From: DATKNA01 sp963786765
GTDB lineage: Bacteria; Actinomycetota; Actinomycetes; Actinomycetales; Kineosporiaceae
NCBI GenBank assembly: GCA_963786765.1
Contig: CAWBAJ010000015.1
Coordinates: 1-64,000 of the forward strand
Length of the DNA: 64,000 bases
Reading direction: 5' to 3'
In this document: in pieces, positions 27,242-35,652 of the stretch
Layout: every line of letters begins with the position of its first letter
Position numbering within the stretch: the first letter of the stretch is position 1
Translations under genes and position numbers: made by a program
Notes under the pieces: generated by a model
Databases searched by the model: none
Seen by the model: the letters and a program-made list of their open reading frames with translations, nothing else
What the model was told of the DNA's origin: nothing

Positions 27242-28358
27242 AGCCCGTGGGTTGAGCGTCCGCCTCAAGCTCACGCTCAGCTACGCCGGCTTCCTTCTGC
27301 TCGCAGGTGCCTTGCTGCTCGCCACCGTGTGGGTGTTCCTCCTGCGCTACGTGCCCGAGGTGCCGCAACAGGACCGCCGCCCCGCCCTCCTCCTTCCCGG
27401 TCCCAGCCGCGACGAGCTCCTGCGCGCGTTCGCTCCGAGGGCAGCCGAGGTGTTGGCGTTCCTGCTGGTGTTCGGCCTGCTGGGCGGGTGGATCCTTGCC
27501 GGTCGCATGCTGGCCCCGCTGACCCGGATCACCGAAGCCACCCGCAGGGCCGCGAGCGGCTCGCTCTCCCACCGGATCGAGTTGGAAGGTCCGCGGGACG
27601 AGTTCCGTGAACTCGCGGACAGCTTCGACGCCATGCTCGCGCGACTCGAGGCGCACGTCACCGCACAGCAGAGGTTCGCAGCCAACGCCTCCCACGAACT
27701 GCGCACCCCTCTGGCGATCACGCAGACCCTTCTGGACGTCGCCCGCAACGATCCGGATCGCAAGGGCAGCGAGCTCGACGAACGCCTGCGTGCCGTCAAC
27801 GCGCGAGCCATCGAACTCACCGAAGCATTGCTCGTGCTCAGCCGCGCCGATCAGCGATCCTTCCCGCGGCACCACGTCGACCTGTCTCTTCTGGCGGAAG
27901 AAGCCAGCGAGACCCTGCTCCCCCTCGCGGAGAAGCGGGGGGTGACCATCGAGACGTCGGGGGACATCACACCCGCCATCGGCTCACCCGTTCTCTTGCT
28001 GCAGCTGGCCACGAACCTCCTGCACAACGCCATCGTCCACAACCTCCCCGAGAACGGGACCGTGCAGGTCGACACCGTTCTCCGCGGCCGGTACGCCGTG
28101 CTCACCGTCGAGAACAGCGGCGACAGGCTTTCCCCTGAGCTCGTATCGACACTGACCGAACCGTTCCGGCGCGGCAACGGACGCCTCCGCGGCGAGGATG
28201 CGGGTGTGGGCCTCGGCCTTGCCATCGTCGAGAGCATCACCCAGGCCCACGACGGAACCCTCACCCTCACTCCCCGGCCCGCCGGGGGGCTCTGTGTCTC
28301 CGTACACCTACCGGTCGCGTCGGGCGATCGGGATCCGGAGGGCAGGTGCCCGAGCTAG
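27234..28358 (+). CDS. sensor histidine kinase (VanS-like)
   Basis: This 374-residue kinase starts at GTG 27234 inside the response regulator's end. Two membrane helices (YAGFLLLAGALLLATVWVFL and AEVLAFLLVFGLLGGWILAG) enclose a short extracytoplasmic loop of about 45 residues. Then come a HAMP domain, the H-box ANASHELRTPLAITQTLLD with the phospho-accepting His, the N-box LLHNAIVHNL, and a GVGLGLAIV ATP-binding segment. The small sensor loop is typical of kinases sensing wall stress or antibiotics in the membrane. Confidence 0.92.
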   Translation: MDRARGLSVRLKLTLSYAGFLLLAGALLLATVWVFLLRYVPEVPQQDRRPALLLPGPSRDELLRAFAPRAAEVLAFLLVFGLLGGWILAGRMLAPLTRITEATRRAASGSLSHRIELEGPRDEFRELADSFDAMLARLEAHVTAQQRFAANASHELRTPLAITQTLLDVARNDPDRKGSELDERLRAVNARAIELTEALLVLSRADQRSFPRHHVDLSLLAEEASETLLPLAEKRGVTIETSGDITPAIGSPVLLLQLATNLLHNAIVHNLPENGTVQVDTVLRGRYAVLTVENSGDRLSPELVSTLTEPFRRGNGRLRGEDAGVGLGLAIVESITQAHDGTLTLTPRPAGGLCVSVHLPVASGDRDPEGRCPS

Positions 28359-28378
28359 AGAACGTCCTGGCGTCGGCG

Positions 28379-29383
28379 TCAGGTGACGGCGGTCGCGGCG
28401 GGCGGCCGCTCGGCGACGTCGAGGCTGTCGTCGGTCCGGGTCGCCGCGGCGACGGTGCCCATCAGGGTCACGGCCGCGAGGAGCACCAGACCGGTTGCGA
28501 GCATCCGCCGGGGACGCGGTGCGGGTGACAGCAGAGCCCTGGCCCGGTCGGCGACGAATCCGTCCGCGGCAGCCAGGGCGACGCCGGGCCCGCTAAGCCC
28601 GATCGACGCCGGCGCCGTCGCCAGTTCGGCTTTGGCCAGCGCCGCCCTGGCGAGAGCGCGCGCGGCGAGGCGCCTGTCCCCCACCTCGATGGCGGCCGCT
28701 TCATCCGCATCCCGTTCGACGGCCAGGCGGACCCCGCGGGCCGTGGGCCGCAGCAGCGGGTTGGCAGCTCCAGCGAGCTCGGCCAGCTGGACGTACAGGT
28801 GGTGGTGTCCGGCAAGGTGCGCAGCCTCGTGCGCGAGAAGGACGCGGCGCTCCTCGGACGAGAGCGCCCGCAGCATCGCGGTCGAGACGACGATCCGGCC
28901 GTTGATCCCGGCCTGCGGGTGACCCGGAAGGTGCCCGGGGAGAGTGGGCAGCGCGTAGGCGTCCGGTACGTCGTCGTCGACGACGATGAGGCCGTGCGTA
29001 TGAGCACCGATCCGGCGGCAGGCGGCGTCCGCCCGGACCAGGTGGTGGCCCGCACGAAGCGTGTGCCGCACGGCCGACCCGAGCAGGAGCAGCATCGCGA
29101 GTCCCGCTGCGACCTCCACCGGGACAGGCCCGGGCTGGGTGGCCCGCAGAGCGATCGGTGACCAGTCGCCGAGGGCGGCCACGGCGGGAACCTGCGCCAG
29201 GGCGAGGAACCCGAGCGACGCCAGCACGGCGCCGGTTCCGGTGGCGACGACCACCATGGCCGCCGGCAGCAGACGGACGCCCACGCGAGGGGGCAGCGCC
29301 CGGGCGAGCCGGGGCCCTGTCATGGCGAGCACGAGGTTGGCCGCCAACGGCGACCACATGAGCGACCAGATCAGCCTGCTCAC
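28379..29383 (-). CDS. M56 family membrane metallopeptidase (BlaR1/MecR1-like protease domain)
   Basis: The 334-residue protein has three N-terminal membrane helices, a cytoplasmic zinc-protease domain with HExxH in LLAHEAAHLAGHHH and the downstream ERDADEAAA glutamate motif. A C-terminal membrane helix (MLATGLVLLAAVTLMGTVAA) and a short tail follow. It lacks the penicillin-binding sensor domain of true BlaR1. Its GTG start overlaps the blaI stop by four bases. In such pairs the protease inactivates the BlaI repressor upon a wall signal. Confidence 0.9.
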   Translation of the reverse strand: MSRLIWSLMWSPLAANLVLAMTGPRLARALPPRVGVRLLPAAMVVVATGTGAVLASLGFLALAQVPAVAALGDWSPIALRATQPGPVPVEVAAGLAMLLLLGSAVRHTLRAGHHLVRADAACRRIGAHTHGLIVVDDDVPDAYALPTLPGHLPGHPQAGINGRIVVSTAMLRALSSEERRVLLAHEAAHLAGHHHLYVQLAELAGAANPLLRPTARGVRLAVERDADEAAAIEVGDRRLAARALARAALAKAELATAPASIGLSGPGVALAAADGFVADRARALLSPAPRPRRMLATGLVLLAAVTLMGTVAAATRTDDSLDVAERPPAATAVT

Positions 29384-29874
29384 CGCGTGCCCCGGCGGCT
29401 CGGCTGCGGCCCGTGGTCGTCCGGTGCGTCGTCGTCCGGTGCGTCGTCGTCCGGTGCGTCGTCGTCCGTTCCGGAAGCGGGCCGGGACTCCGCGAGCAGG
29501 TCGGCAAGAAGCTGCTCGTCGTCCGGTCGCAGGTCCGCGACGAAGTGCGCGAGGACGCCGGCCCGGTCGCCACCCGTTTCGAGGAGCTTGCGCATCCGCT
29601 GGGCGACGGCGATGCTGCGCACCCCCTCGGGGTCGGCGGCGAGGCTGTAGGCGTACGCCCGGCCTGCCGGCTCCCGCCGCAGCGCGCCCTTCTCGTTCAG
29701 CCGGGACAAGGTCGTCATCACCGTCGTGTACGCGAGGTCTTCACCGAGCGACGCGAGAACCTGCGCCGGCGTCAGCGGGCCGTCGGCCCCGGCCAGGCAC
29801 GCGAGGATCTCGCGTTCGAGCCCACCACGAGGGCGCCGGCCGCCGTCGCGAGAGGCAGGTGTCGAGATGCCCAT
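29380..29874 (-). CDS. blaI: BlaI/MecI/CopY family transcriptional repressor
   Basis: The 164-residue repressor has an N-terminal winged helix (LEREILACLAGADGPLTPAQ, then LAYTTVMTTLSRLNEKGALR) and a helical dimerisation region with the likely cleavage area. The C-terminus is unusual: the acidic unit DDDAP is repeated three times, encoded by a perfect 15-bp tandem repeat at 29416-29460. It is transcribed ahead of the M56 protease gene with a four-base overlap. An operator lies 17 bases upstream of its start. Two more similar operators occur within the next 4 kb. Confidence 0.92.
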   Translation of the reverse strand: MGISTPASRDGGRRPRGGLEREILACLAGADGPLTPAQVLASLGEDLAYTTVMTTLSRLNEKGALRREPAGRAYAYSLAADPEGVRSIAVAQRMRKLLETGGDRAGVLAHFVADLRPDDEQLLADLLAESRPASGTDDDAPDDDAPDDDAPDDHGPQPSRRGTR

Positions 29875-29890
29875 CGGCCACTCCCGGGAT

Positions 29891-29915
29891 CTACTACAAT
29901 CGGCAGTCGTACTAG
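29891..29915. promoter_or_regulatory. BlaI operator, site 1 (blaI / polysaccharide deacetylase)
   Basis: The imperfect inverted repeat runs from CTACTACAATCGG to CAGTCGTACTAG. It contains the TACTACA half-site typical of BlaI/MecI operators. It lies between divergent blaI (start 29874) and the deacetylase gene (start 30005), so it can control both. It shares a nearly identical core with site 2 at 32813. Confidence 0.75.
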
Positions 29916-30004
29916 GGATGCCAGGTCCAGAGTGCCACACCGCACTGCACGGTGGGGCCGGCCGGCTTCCCTGATCGACGTCCTCGCCACCAGGAGGGAC
30001 TTCA

Positions 30005-30823
30005 GTGGTGCCGTCCCGGCCGTCTCGGCGTACCGTCCTCGGGCTTGCGGGTGCCGCCGCTGGATCCCTGGCGGGATGCACTCGCGGCTCCGGACAGAAC
30101 GAGGCCGCCACCACCTCGCGCTCCGATCCCCGGACCACTGCGAGCAGCCCCTCGACGAGGACGGCACCCCGGATACCGGACACTGCGACCGCCGGAGCCG
30201 CTCCGACGGCGAGTCCCGCGGCCGGCCCCGACATCACCCACGGCCCGCGGACCGTGAACGCCGTCGCCCTGACGTTCCACGGGGACGGGCCGGAGTCCAT
30301 CGTGCGCGAGACGATCGCCGTGCTCAGGAAGGAGCACGCCCAGGTCACCGTCCTCGCGATCGGCCGATGGCTCGCCGCGCACCCCGACCTGGCGGCTCGG
30401 ATCCGGGACGCGGGGCACGAGCTCGGGAACCACACCTGGAGCCACCGGACCATGCCGCGCCTGAACGTGGCGACGGTCCGGACCGAGGTGGACCGGGCCG
30501 CCGCGGAGCTCGACCGCCTCACCGGGAGCCCCGGGCGATGGTTCCGCCCCAGTGGCACCCCCAGCAGCACTCCGGCCATCCGCGCGGCCGCCGTCAGCGC
30601 GGGGTACGGCGCCTGTCTGGGTTACGACGTCGACCCCCTCGACTACACGGACCCCGGACCGGAGGCGATCGTCCGCGCGATGGCGCGTTCGGTGCGGCCG
30701 GGGTCGATCGTCAGCCTGCACCTGGGTCACCCGGGCACCCTGATGGCCCTTCCGGCCGTGCTCGCCCACCTCCACGATCGGGGCCTCGCCCCCGTGACGG
30801 CATCCCGTCTCGTGACCGTATGA
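30005..30823 (+). CDS. polysaccharide deacetylase (NodB homology) lipoprotein
   Basis: The 272-residue protein has a Tat-like and lipoprotein signal: SRRTVLGLAGAAAGSLAGC with the lipobox cysteine at about residue 25. A disordered Thr/Pro/Ala linker precedes a NodB domain. Motif 1 reads LTFHGDGP instead of the usual TFDDGP, so the first metal/base Asp is replaced by His-Gly. Motif 2 HTWSH keeps both zinc histidines. Motif 3 RWFRPSGTPSS and the later SIVSLHLGHPG (catalytic His) are present. It likely deacetylates cell-wall or surface glycans. The stop overlaps the next start (ATGA). BlaI site 1 is upstream. Confidence 0.85.
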   Translation: MVPSRPSRRTVLGLAGAAAGSLAGCTRGSGQNEAATTSRSDPRTTASSPSTRTAPRIPDTATAGAAPTASPAAGPDITHGPRTVNAVALTFHGDGPESIVRETIAVLRKEHAQVTVLAIGRWLAAHPDLAARIRDAGHELGNHTWSHRTMPRLNVATVRTEVDRAAAELDRLTGSPGRWFRPSGTPSSTPAIRAAAVSAGYGACLGYDVDPLDYTDPGPEAIVRAMARSVRPGSIVSLHLGHPGTLMALPAVLAHLHDRGLAPVTASRLVTV

Positions 30824-32100
30824 CCAGAACGGCGCGTCCCCGTCGCGGAGTGCGCCCGCTCGCAGCCGGCGTGGCCGCGCTCGCCGTCCTCGCCGCCGTC
30901 CCGGCGTGCTCGGGTGCCGTGGGCGGCACCCGGCCGGCGCCCGGCACCTCGAGCGGGGCCACTCCGGACGCCGGGAACAACCCCGCCGCGGGGAAGGGCC
31001 TCGAGGCCGGGGACACCCCCGCGGTCAGCACGAACGTCTACGCCCGGGCGGGCGCCGGCATGCTGGACGCCGTCACCCGGCGGGCGAAGCGGCTCGTCTA
31101 CGTGCCCGATCACACCAGCAACCGGGTGGACGTCATCGACCCGAGGACGTACAAGGTCGTGAGGCGCTTCCGGGTGCCTGCCGGCCCGCAGCACGTCGTC
31201 CCGTCCTGGGACTTGCGCACCCTCTGGGTCAACGACAACACCGGGAACAAGCTGACGCCCATCGACCCGACGACGGGAAAGCCCGGCCGGTCCGTATCCG
31301 TCGCCGACCCGTACAACCTCTACTTCAGCCCCGACGGGAAGCACGCCGTCGTGATGGCCGAGGCACTGGATCGCATCGACTTCCGGAACCCCAGGACGAT
31401 GAAGTTGCAGTGGTCGCTGCACGTCCCCTGCCAGGGGGTCAACCACGCCGACTTCACCGCCGATCTGTCGGCGTTCGTGGTCAGCTGCGAGTTCAGCGGC
31501 AAGCTCCTCGTCGTCCCCACCAGCGGCCGGAAGGTCGAGTCCGTTGTCGACCTCAATGCGATCAAGACTCCCGGCGCGACCGATCCGATGACGGCGATGC
31601 AGCGGTCAGGGCCCGCGCGAGGCATCGGCCCAGGCGTGAGCGCGATGCCGCAGGACGTCCGCCTCGCACCCGACGGCAGGACCTTCCTCGTCGCGGACAT
31701 GCTCCGCAACGGCGTCTGGCTGGTCGACAGCGCAACCTTCCGGATCCGCAGCTTCCTGCCCACGGGGAAGGGCGCTCACGGGATCTACCCCAGCCGCGAC
31801 GCATCGGAGATCTTCGTCTCCAACCGGGACGAGGGCTCCGTCTCGGTCCTGGACGCCGCGACCCTGACGGTCAGGACCACCTGGCGCCTGCCGGGCGGCG
31901 GCTCCCCGGACATGGGCGGCGTCACGGCCGACGGCAGTCAGCTGTGGCTCTCAGGGCGCAGCAACTCGGTCGTCTACGTTCTCGCCACGAGCACCGGTCG
32001 CTTGATCAGGCGTATCCATGTCGGAACCGAGCCGCACGGCCTGTGCGTGTGGCCCCAGCCGGGCCGGTTCTCCCTCGGTCACACCGGCAACATGCGCTGA
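30820..32100 (+). CDS. YncE/YVTN-type beta-propeller lipoprotein
   Basis: The 426-residue protein carries a lipoprotein signal (LAAGVAALAVLAAVPACSG, lipobox Cys about residue 30) and a Gly/Pro/Ala linker. Seven-bladed-propeller repeats then follow, each with the pattern LVYVPDHTSNRVDVIDPRTY, LYFSPDGKHAVVM, EIFVSNRDEGSVSVLD or LWLSGRSNSVVYVLA. Such proteins are surface scaffolds or bind ligands and cofactors. It is coupled to the deacetylase, so it may assist the same wall-modifying function. Its 3' end overlaps the convergent PAP2 gene by 22 bases. Confidence 0.85.
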   Translation: MTRTARPRRGVRPLAAGVAALAVLAAVPACSGAVGGTRPAPGTSSGATPDAGNNPAAGKGLEAGDTPAVSTNVYARAGAGMLDAVTRRAKRLVYVPDHTSNRVDVIDPRTYKVVRRFRVPAGPQHVVPSWDLRTLWVNDNTGNKLTPIDPTTGKPGRSVSVADPYNLYFSPDGKHAVVMAEALDRIDFRNPRTMKLQWSLHVPCQGVNHADFTADLSAFVVSCEFSGKLLVVPTSGRKVESVVDLNAIKTPGATDPMTAMQRSGPARGIGPGVSAMPQDVRLAPDGRTFLVADMLRNGVWLVDSATFRIRSFLPTGKGAHGIYPSRDASEIFVSNRDEGSVSVLDAATLTVRTTWRLPGGGSPDMGGVTADGSQLWLSGRSNSVVYVLATSTGRLIRRIHVGTEPHGLCVWPQPGRFSLGHTGNMR

Positions 32101-32756
32101 GTGGGACGACGTGCCGGCACCACCGCATAGGCGAGCACGCTGAGACCACCGGCGAGCAACCAGCCACCCACGACGTCGGTCATCCAGTGGACGGCGAGGT
32201 AGACGCGGGTCAGCCCCACCGCGACCGCCCACGCCACACAGACCAGCTGAAGGGCCAGGCGTCTGCGCCCGCCGAACCGGCGGGCCAGGGCAGTGCACAG
32301 CAGTGCGGCCACGAGCGCCGAGGTGGTGGTGTGTCCGGACGGGAACGAAGAACCGTTCGCGCCGGCGAGCCAGAGGTCCATGGGCGGGCGCGGCCGATGG
32401 CGCCATGTCGCCAGGAGCAGGCGGACACCCTCCCCCGCGAGCAGGGCCAACTCGGCGACGACCATGCCGATCCAGAGCCGACGTGGCCGAGCGATCAGCC
32501 CGGCGAGAGCGGCAAGGACGTACGCCGGCAGGCCGCTGCCCGTCGTCGTCACCGCCACGGCGATCGTCGTCGCCCACGGCACGCGGTGATCCAGCGCCCA
32601 GGTCAGGGCGGCAGAGTCCAGCGGCAGCGGTGTCGTCCGCACCGCCAGGGTCAGGCCGGCCAGCGCCAGGAGCAGCACGGCGGCCACGCTCGCCGACCAG
32701 GTGAACCGACGGCGGACGCGCTTGTATGCCGGGCGATCGTGCTGCGTGCCCGCCAC
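32079..32756 (-). CDS. PAP2-family phosphatase, membrane-bound
   Basis: The 225-residue type-2 phosphatidic acid phosphatase has about six membrane helices. Catalytic motifs are LATWRHRPRPP (C1, Arg in place of the first Lys), SSFPSGHT (C2) and GLTRVYLAVHWMTDVVGG (C3 with catalytic His). Such proteins in wall loci often dephosphorylate undecaprenyl pyrophosphate or lipid phosphates. The GTG start at 32756 is divergent from uppP, with BlaI site 2 between them. Two unrelated undecaprenyl-pyrophosphate phosphatase families under one operator is notable. Confidence 0.88.
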   Translation of the reverse strand: MAGTQHDRPAYKRVRRRFTWSASVAAVLLLALAGLTLAVRTTPLPLDSAALTWALDHRVPWATTIAVAVTTTGSGLPAYVLAALAGLIARPRRLWIGMVVAELALLAGEGVRLLLATWRHRPRPPMDLWLAGANGSSFPSGHTTTSALVAALLCTALARRFGGRRRLALQLVCVAWAVAVGLTRVYLAVHWMTDVVGGWLLAGGLSVLAYAVVPARRPTQRMLPV

Positions 32757-32812
32757 CCCTGCTCCCTCCCGCTCACGCGGAGTTCCGAGATGGCCGCTGC
32801 GGTTCCCGGCAT

Positions 32813-32839
32813 CTACTACATTGGTCAGTCGTACTGTAG
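32813..32839. promoter_or_regulatory. BlaI operator, site 2 (PAP2 phosphatase / uppP)
   Basis: CTACTACATTGG followed by TCAGTCGTACTGTAG matches site 1 at 20 of the first 23 positions. The flanks CTAC...GTAG form the outer inverted repeat. It lies between the divergent PAP2 and uppP starts (32756 and 32896), so one operator can serve both lipid-carrier phosphatases. Confidence 0.75.
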
Positions 32840-32850
32840 GGCCCGCCTCA

Positions 32851-32885
32851 GAGCCAGGCCGCAGAGCCAGGCCGCAGAGCCAGGA
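32851..32885 (+). repeat. 13-bp tandem repeat in uppP leader
   Basis: GAGCCAGGCCGCA is repeated twice in full, followed by GAGCCAGGA, immediately before the uppP ribosome binding site. The last partial copy supplies the AGGAGG-like element. Copy-number change would alter leader length but not the reading frame. Confidence 0.6.
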
Positions 32886-32895
32886 GGAAGCCCGG

Positions 32896-33909
32896 GTGTC
32901 GTTGACCTACCCCGAAGCCGTCGTCGTCGGCGCCCTGCAGGGCGTCAGCGAGCTGTTCCCGGTGTCCAGCCTCGGCCACGCCGTCCTGCTCCCCGCCCTG
33001 ATCGGTGGTCGCTGGGCCGCGGACCTCGACGTCTCCGCCCCGGAGTCGCCGTATTTGGCGTTCATCGTCGGTCTCCACGTCGCGACCGCGCTCGCGCTGA
33101 TCGTGTTCTACCGGCAGGACTGGGTCCGGATCATCGGCGGCCTCCTCGGCTCGCTGCGCGCCCGGCGGGTGACGACGCCGGAAGCACGCCTGGGCTGGTT
33201 GCTGGTCCTCGCGACGATCCCGGTCGGCGTCACCGGACTCGCACTGGAGCACCTGTTCCGCACCACGTTGGGACGTCCGGTGCCGGCCGCGGTCTTCCTG
33301 ACGGTCAACGGCCTCATCCTGCTCGCCGGCGAGCGATTGCGCCGCCGGGACCACGTCGCCCCCGTTCCCGCGGGAGTGGCGGCAGGCAGGGACGGAGCGC
33401 ACGGAACACCTCTGGTCCCGGACGCCGCCGCGGAACGTTCCCCTGCCGCCGTGGTCGTCGCGCCCGCGAATCAAGACGTCGACCGGGACGTCGACCGGGA
33501 CGACGACCGGGACGCCGATCGCCGCCTCGCCGGGCTCACCGCCCGCGACGCGTTCGTCGTCGGAGCCTCGCAGTCGCTGGCGCTCCTCCCGGGGATCAGT
33601 CGTTCGGGGATCTCGATGGTGGCGGGACTGGTCCGGGGGCTGTCCCACGAGGACGCCGCGCGGTTCTCGTTCCTGCTGGCGACCCCGGTCATCCTCGCCG
33701 CCGGCGTACTGAAGCTCCCGGACCTGTTCGGGCCCCTCGGGGACGGCGTCCGCGGCCAGGTTCTCGTCGGGAGTGCCGTGTCGTTCGTCGCCGCCTACGC
33801 GGCAGTGCGCTGGCTGACCCGCTGGTTCCGGACCCGGACGCTTCTGCCGTTCGCCATCTACTCCCTGGCCGCGGGAGCGCTGTCCCTGATCGTCCTCGCC
33901 GCGCGATGA
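32896..33909 (+). CDS. uppP: undecaprenyl-diphosphatase UppP/BacA
   Basis: The 337-residue integral membrane phosphatase recycles undecaprenyl pyrophosphate to the monophosphate carrier. The signature motifs are present: LQGVSELFPVSSLGH near the N-terminus and LLPGISRSGISM in the second half. About eight membrane helices are predicted. Between them a hydrophilic loop of about 65 residues carries an acidic repeat, DVDRDVDRDDDRDADR, longer than in typical UppP (about 270-280 residues). The GTG start at 32896 follows GGAGGAAG. Loss or gain of this enzyme changes bacitracin and wall-stress tolerance. BlaI site 2 lies 57 bases upstream. Confidence 0.93.
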   Translation: MSLTYPEAVVVGALQGVSELFPVSSLGHAVLLPALIGGRWAADLDVSAPESPYLAFIVGLHVATALALIVFYRQDWVRIIGGLLGSLRARRVTTPEARLGWLLVLATIPVGVTGLALEHLFRTTLGRPVPAAVFLTVNGLILLAGERLRRRDHVAPVPAGVAAGRDGAHGTPLVPDAAAERSPAAVVVAPANQDVDRDVDRDDDRDADRRLAGLTARDAFVVGASQSLALLPGISRSGISMVAGLVRGLSHEDAARFSFLLATPVILAAGVLKLPDLFGPLGDGVRGQVLVGSAVSFVAAYAAVRWLTRWFRTRTLLPFAIYSLAAGALSLIVLAAR

Positions 33910-33941
33910 CCAGGCGCCTTCCCGTCGAGAGCCGTTCATCT

Positions 33942-33960
33942 CTACTACATCCAGTAGTAG
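33942..33960. promoter_or_regulatory. BlaI operator, site 3 (glycosyltransferase)
   Basis: CTACTACATCCAGTAGTAG is a perfect 7-bp inverted repeat with a 5-base centre and carries the same CTACTACA half-site as sites 1 and 2. The adjacent TAGTAT (33957-33962) could be a -10 box, so repressor binding would occlude it. It lies 60 bases before the likely glycosyltransferase start. Confidence 0.7.
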
Positions 33961-34019
33961 TATGGGTTGGCGAGCGAGCGACAGCGCGAGGGGGATGGAT
34001 CATCCGAATCCCGGGACAG

Positions 34020-35580
34020 ATGCTCCACCGCAGATCGGCGCGACGATCGCACGACGCGATCGGGGCGATGTTCCCGCCCGTGTCGGTGTGGCTGCCGATC
34101 GCGCTGCTTGCCTTCGTGGCCCGGCTGCTGCCCACGCTGCACGGCGGGGGCCTCGGGGGGATCGACGACTACGACGAGGGCGTCTACTTCGCGGGAGCGC
34201 AGGCACTGACGGCGGGGAGGCTCCCCTACCGGGACTTCGTCCTGCTGCACCCGCCCGGGATTCTCCTGCTGCTCGTTCCCTTCGCCGCCCTGGCCCGCGT
34301 GGTGTCCGACCACCGGGCGTTCGAGCTGGCCAGGCTCGCCTTCATGGCGCTGGGATCGCTCAACGCGGCGTTGACCGCCGCCGTCGCCCGCCGGGCGAGG
34401 CTCGGGGGCCCGGCCGCCGCGGTGGTGGCCGGGGTCCTGTACGCCGTCTGGCCGCCCGCGATCGACGCGGAGTCGTCGACCCTCCTGACGCCGCTGAACA
34501 CCCTCGGCCTGCTGATCGCCCTGCTGCTCCTGTACCGCCGGACGGCCCGTCCTTCCGACGAGTTCCTGGCCGGGGTGGCCCTCGGCGCCGCGGCCGCCGT
34601 CAAGATCTGGGGAGTCGTACCCCTCGTCGTGATGCTGGGCTGGGAACTCGTCCGCCTCCGGGGCGGCGCCGCGGCGCGCGTGGCGCTGGGTGCCGCCGCC
34701 GGCGTGGCCGTCGTCTGCCTGCCCTTCTTCCTGGCCGCGCCCGGTGCCATGTTCCGCATGGTCGTCCTGGACCAGCTCGAACGGGGCGAGGCGAACCCGG
34801 GAGCCAGGCGACGTCTCTCGGGGATCCTCGGGCTGGAGCGCTTCGGTGGCGGAGTACGCCCTCCGTCATGGCTACTCGTCGCCGCCGCCGTCCTGTTGTG
34901 CGCTCTCGTCGTCGCGGGGGCACTGCTCGACCGGGCGTGGCTCGTCGCTGCCCTGCTGGCCGCCATCGTGATCCTGCTGATGGTGGCGCCCAGCTTCTTC
35001 GCGCACTACCCCGCCTATGCGGCTGCACCCCTGCTCATCCTGGCGGGGACGGGTTCTGCTGGGCTGGCGGTGCTGGCCGCACCCGCCGTGCGCAGGACGG
35101 CCGTGATCTTCGGCCGCCCTGGTCGTCCCGGTCGTCGCCCTCGTTCTCGCGATCGTCCCGATCACCGTGTTCGCCTCCGTCGTCGCGGGGCTCCGGCACG
35201 GCACCCGCTTCCCCGGCTCGGCACTGGGGCATGCAGCGGCCTCAAGTCGTTGCGTCACCGCAGATTCCCCAGGGGCTCTGATCCAGATGAATCTGCTGGG
35301 TCGGGACCTGGAACGAGGCTGCCCGGTCTGGGTCGACGTCACGGGCCTCACCTACGACTCGGCTGCCGTCCGCCGCCAGAACGGGGCCCAGGTACCCCGC
35401 GCACTGGACGCCCCCTGGCAGCAGGCGTTGCTCGGTTACCTCCTGTCCGGGAACGCCACCATCCTCATCCGCAGAGCCTCCGACGGCCTCGCCCCGAGCA
35501 CCGCAAGCACGATCAAACATCTGCCGGTCCTCGCGCGCCACTCCGGCCAGACCCTGTTCCGGGTTCCTTCCGTTCGCTGA
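34020..35580 (+). pseudogene. GT39/ArnT-like membrane glycosyltransferase, single frameshift
   Basis: About 520 residues encode a polytopic glycosyltransferase with the family's first-loop acidic motif GGIDDYDEGVYFAGAQALTA, then GRLPYRDFVLLHPPG and about ten membrane helices. Near 35104-35113 the frame changes. VRRTAVIF ends the first frame. AALVVPVVALVLAIVPITVF and a soluble C-terminal part (MNLLGRDLERGCPVWVDVTG onward) continue in another frame to the stop at 35578-35580. One extra base in the ATCTTCGGCC stretch would explain it. Such enzymes transfer sugars from polyprenyl phosphates, which fits the nearby UppP and BlaI operator. The start is uncertain (34020 or 34068). Confidence 0.78.
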
Positions 35581-35652
35581 CGGCCGCGACGCGGGGGTGG
35601 CCGCAGCCGACAGGTTGCTGATCAGATGAGGCACCGAACGAAGGAGCATCGC

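Noticed and set aside
30906..35621. A continuous open frame of about 1570 codons on the plus strand
   Set aside because: It crosses several real genes in other frames and has Arg/Pro/Gly-rich shadow composition. Only its last part (from about 34020) is a real protein.
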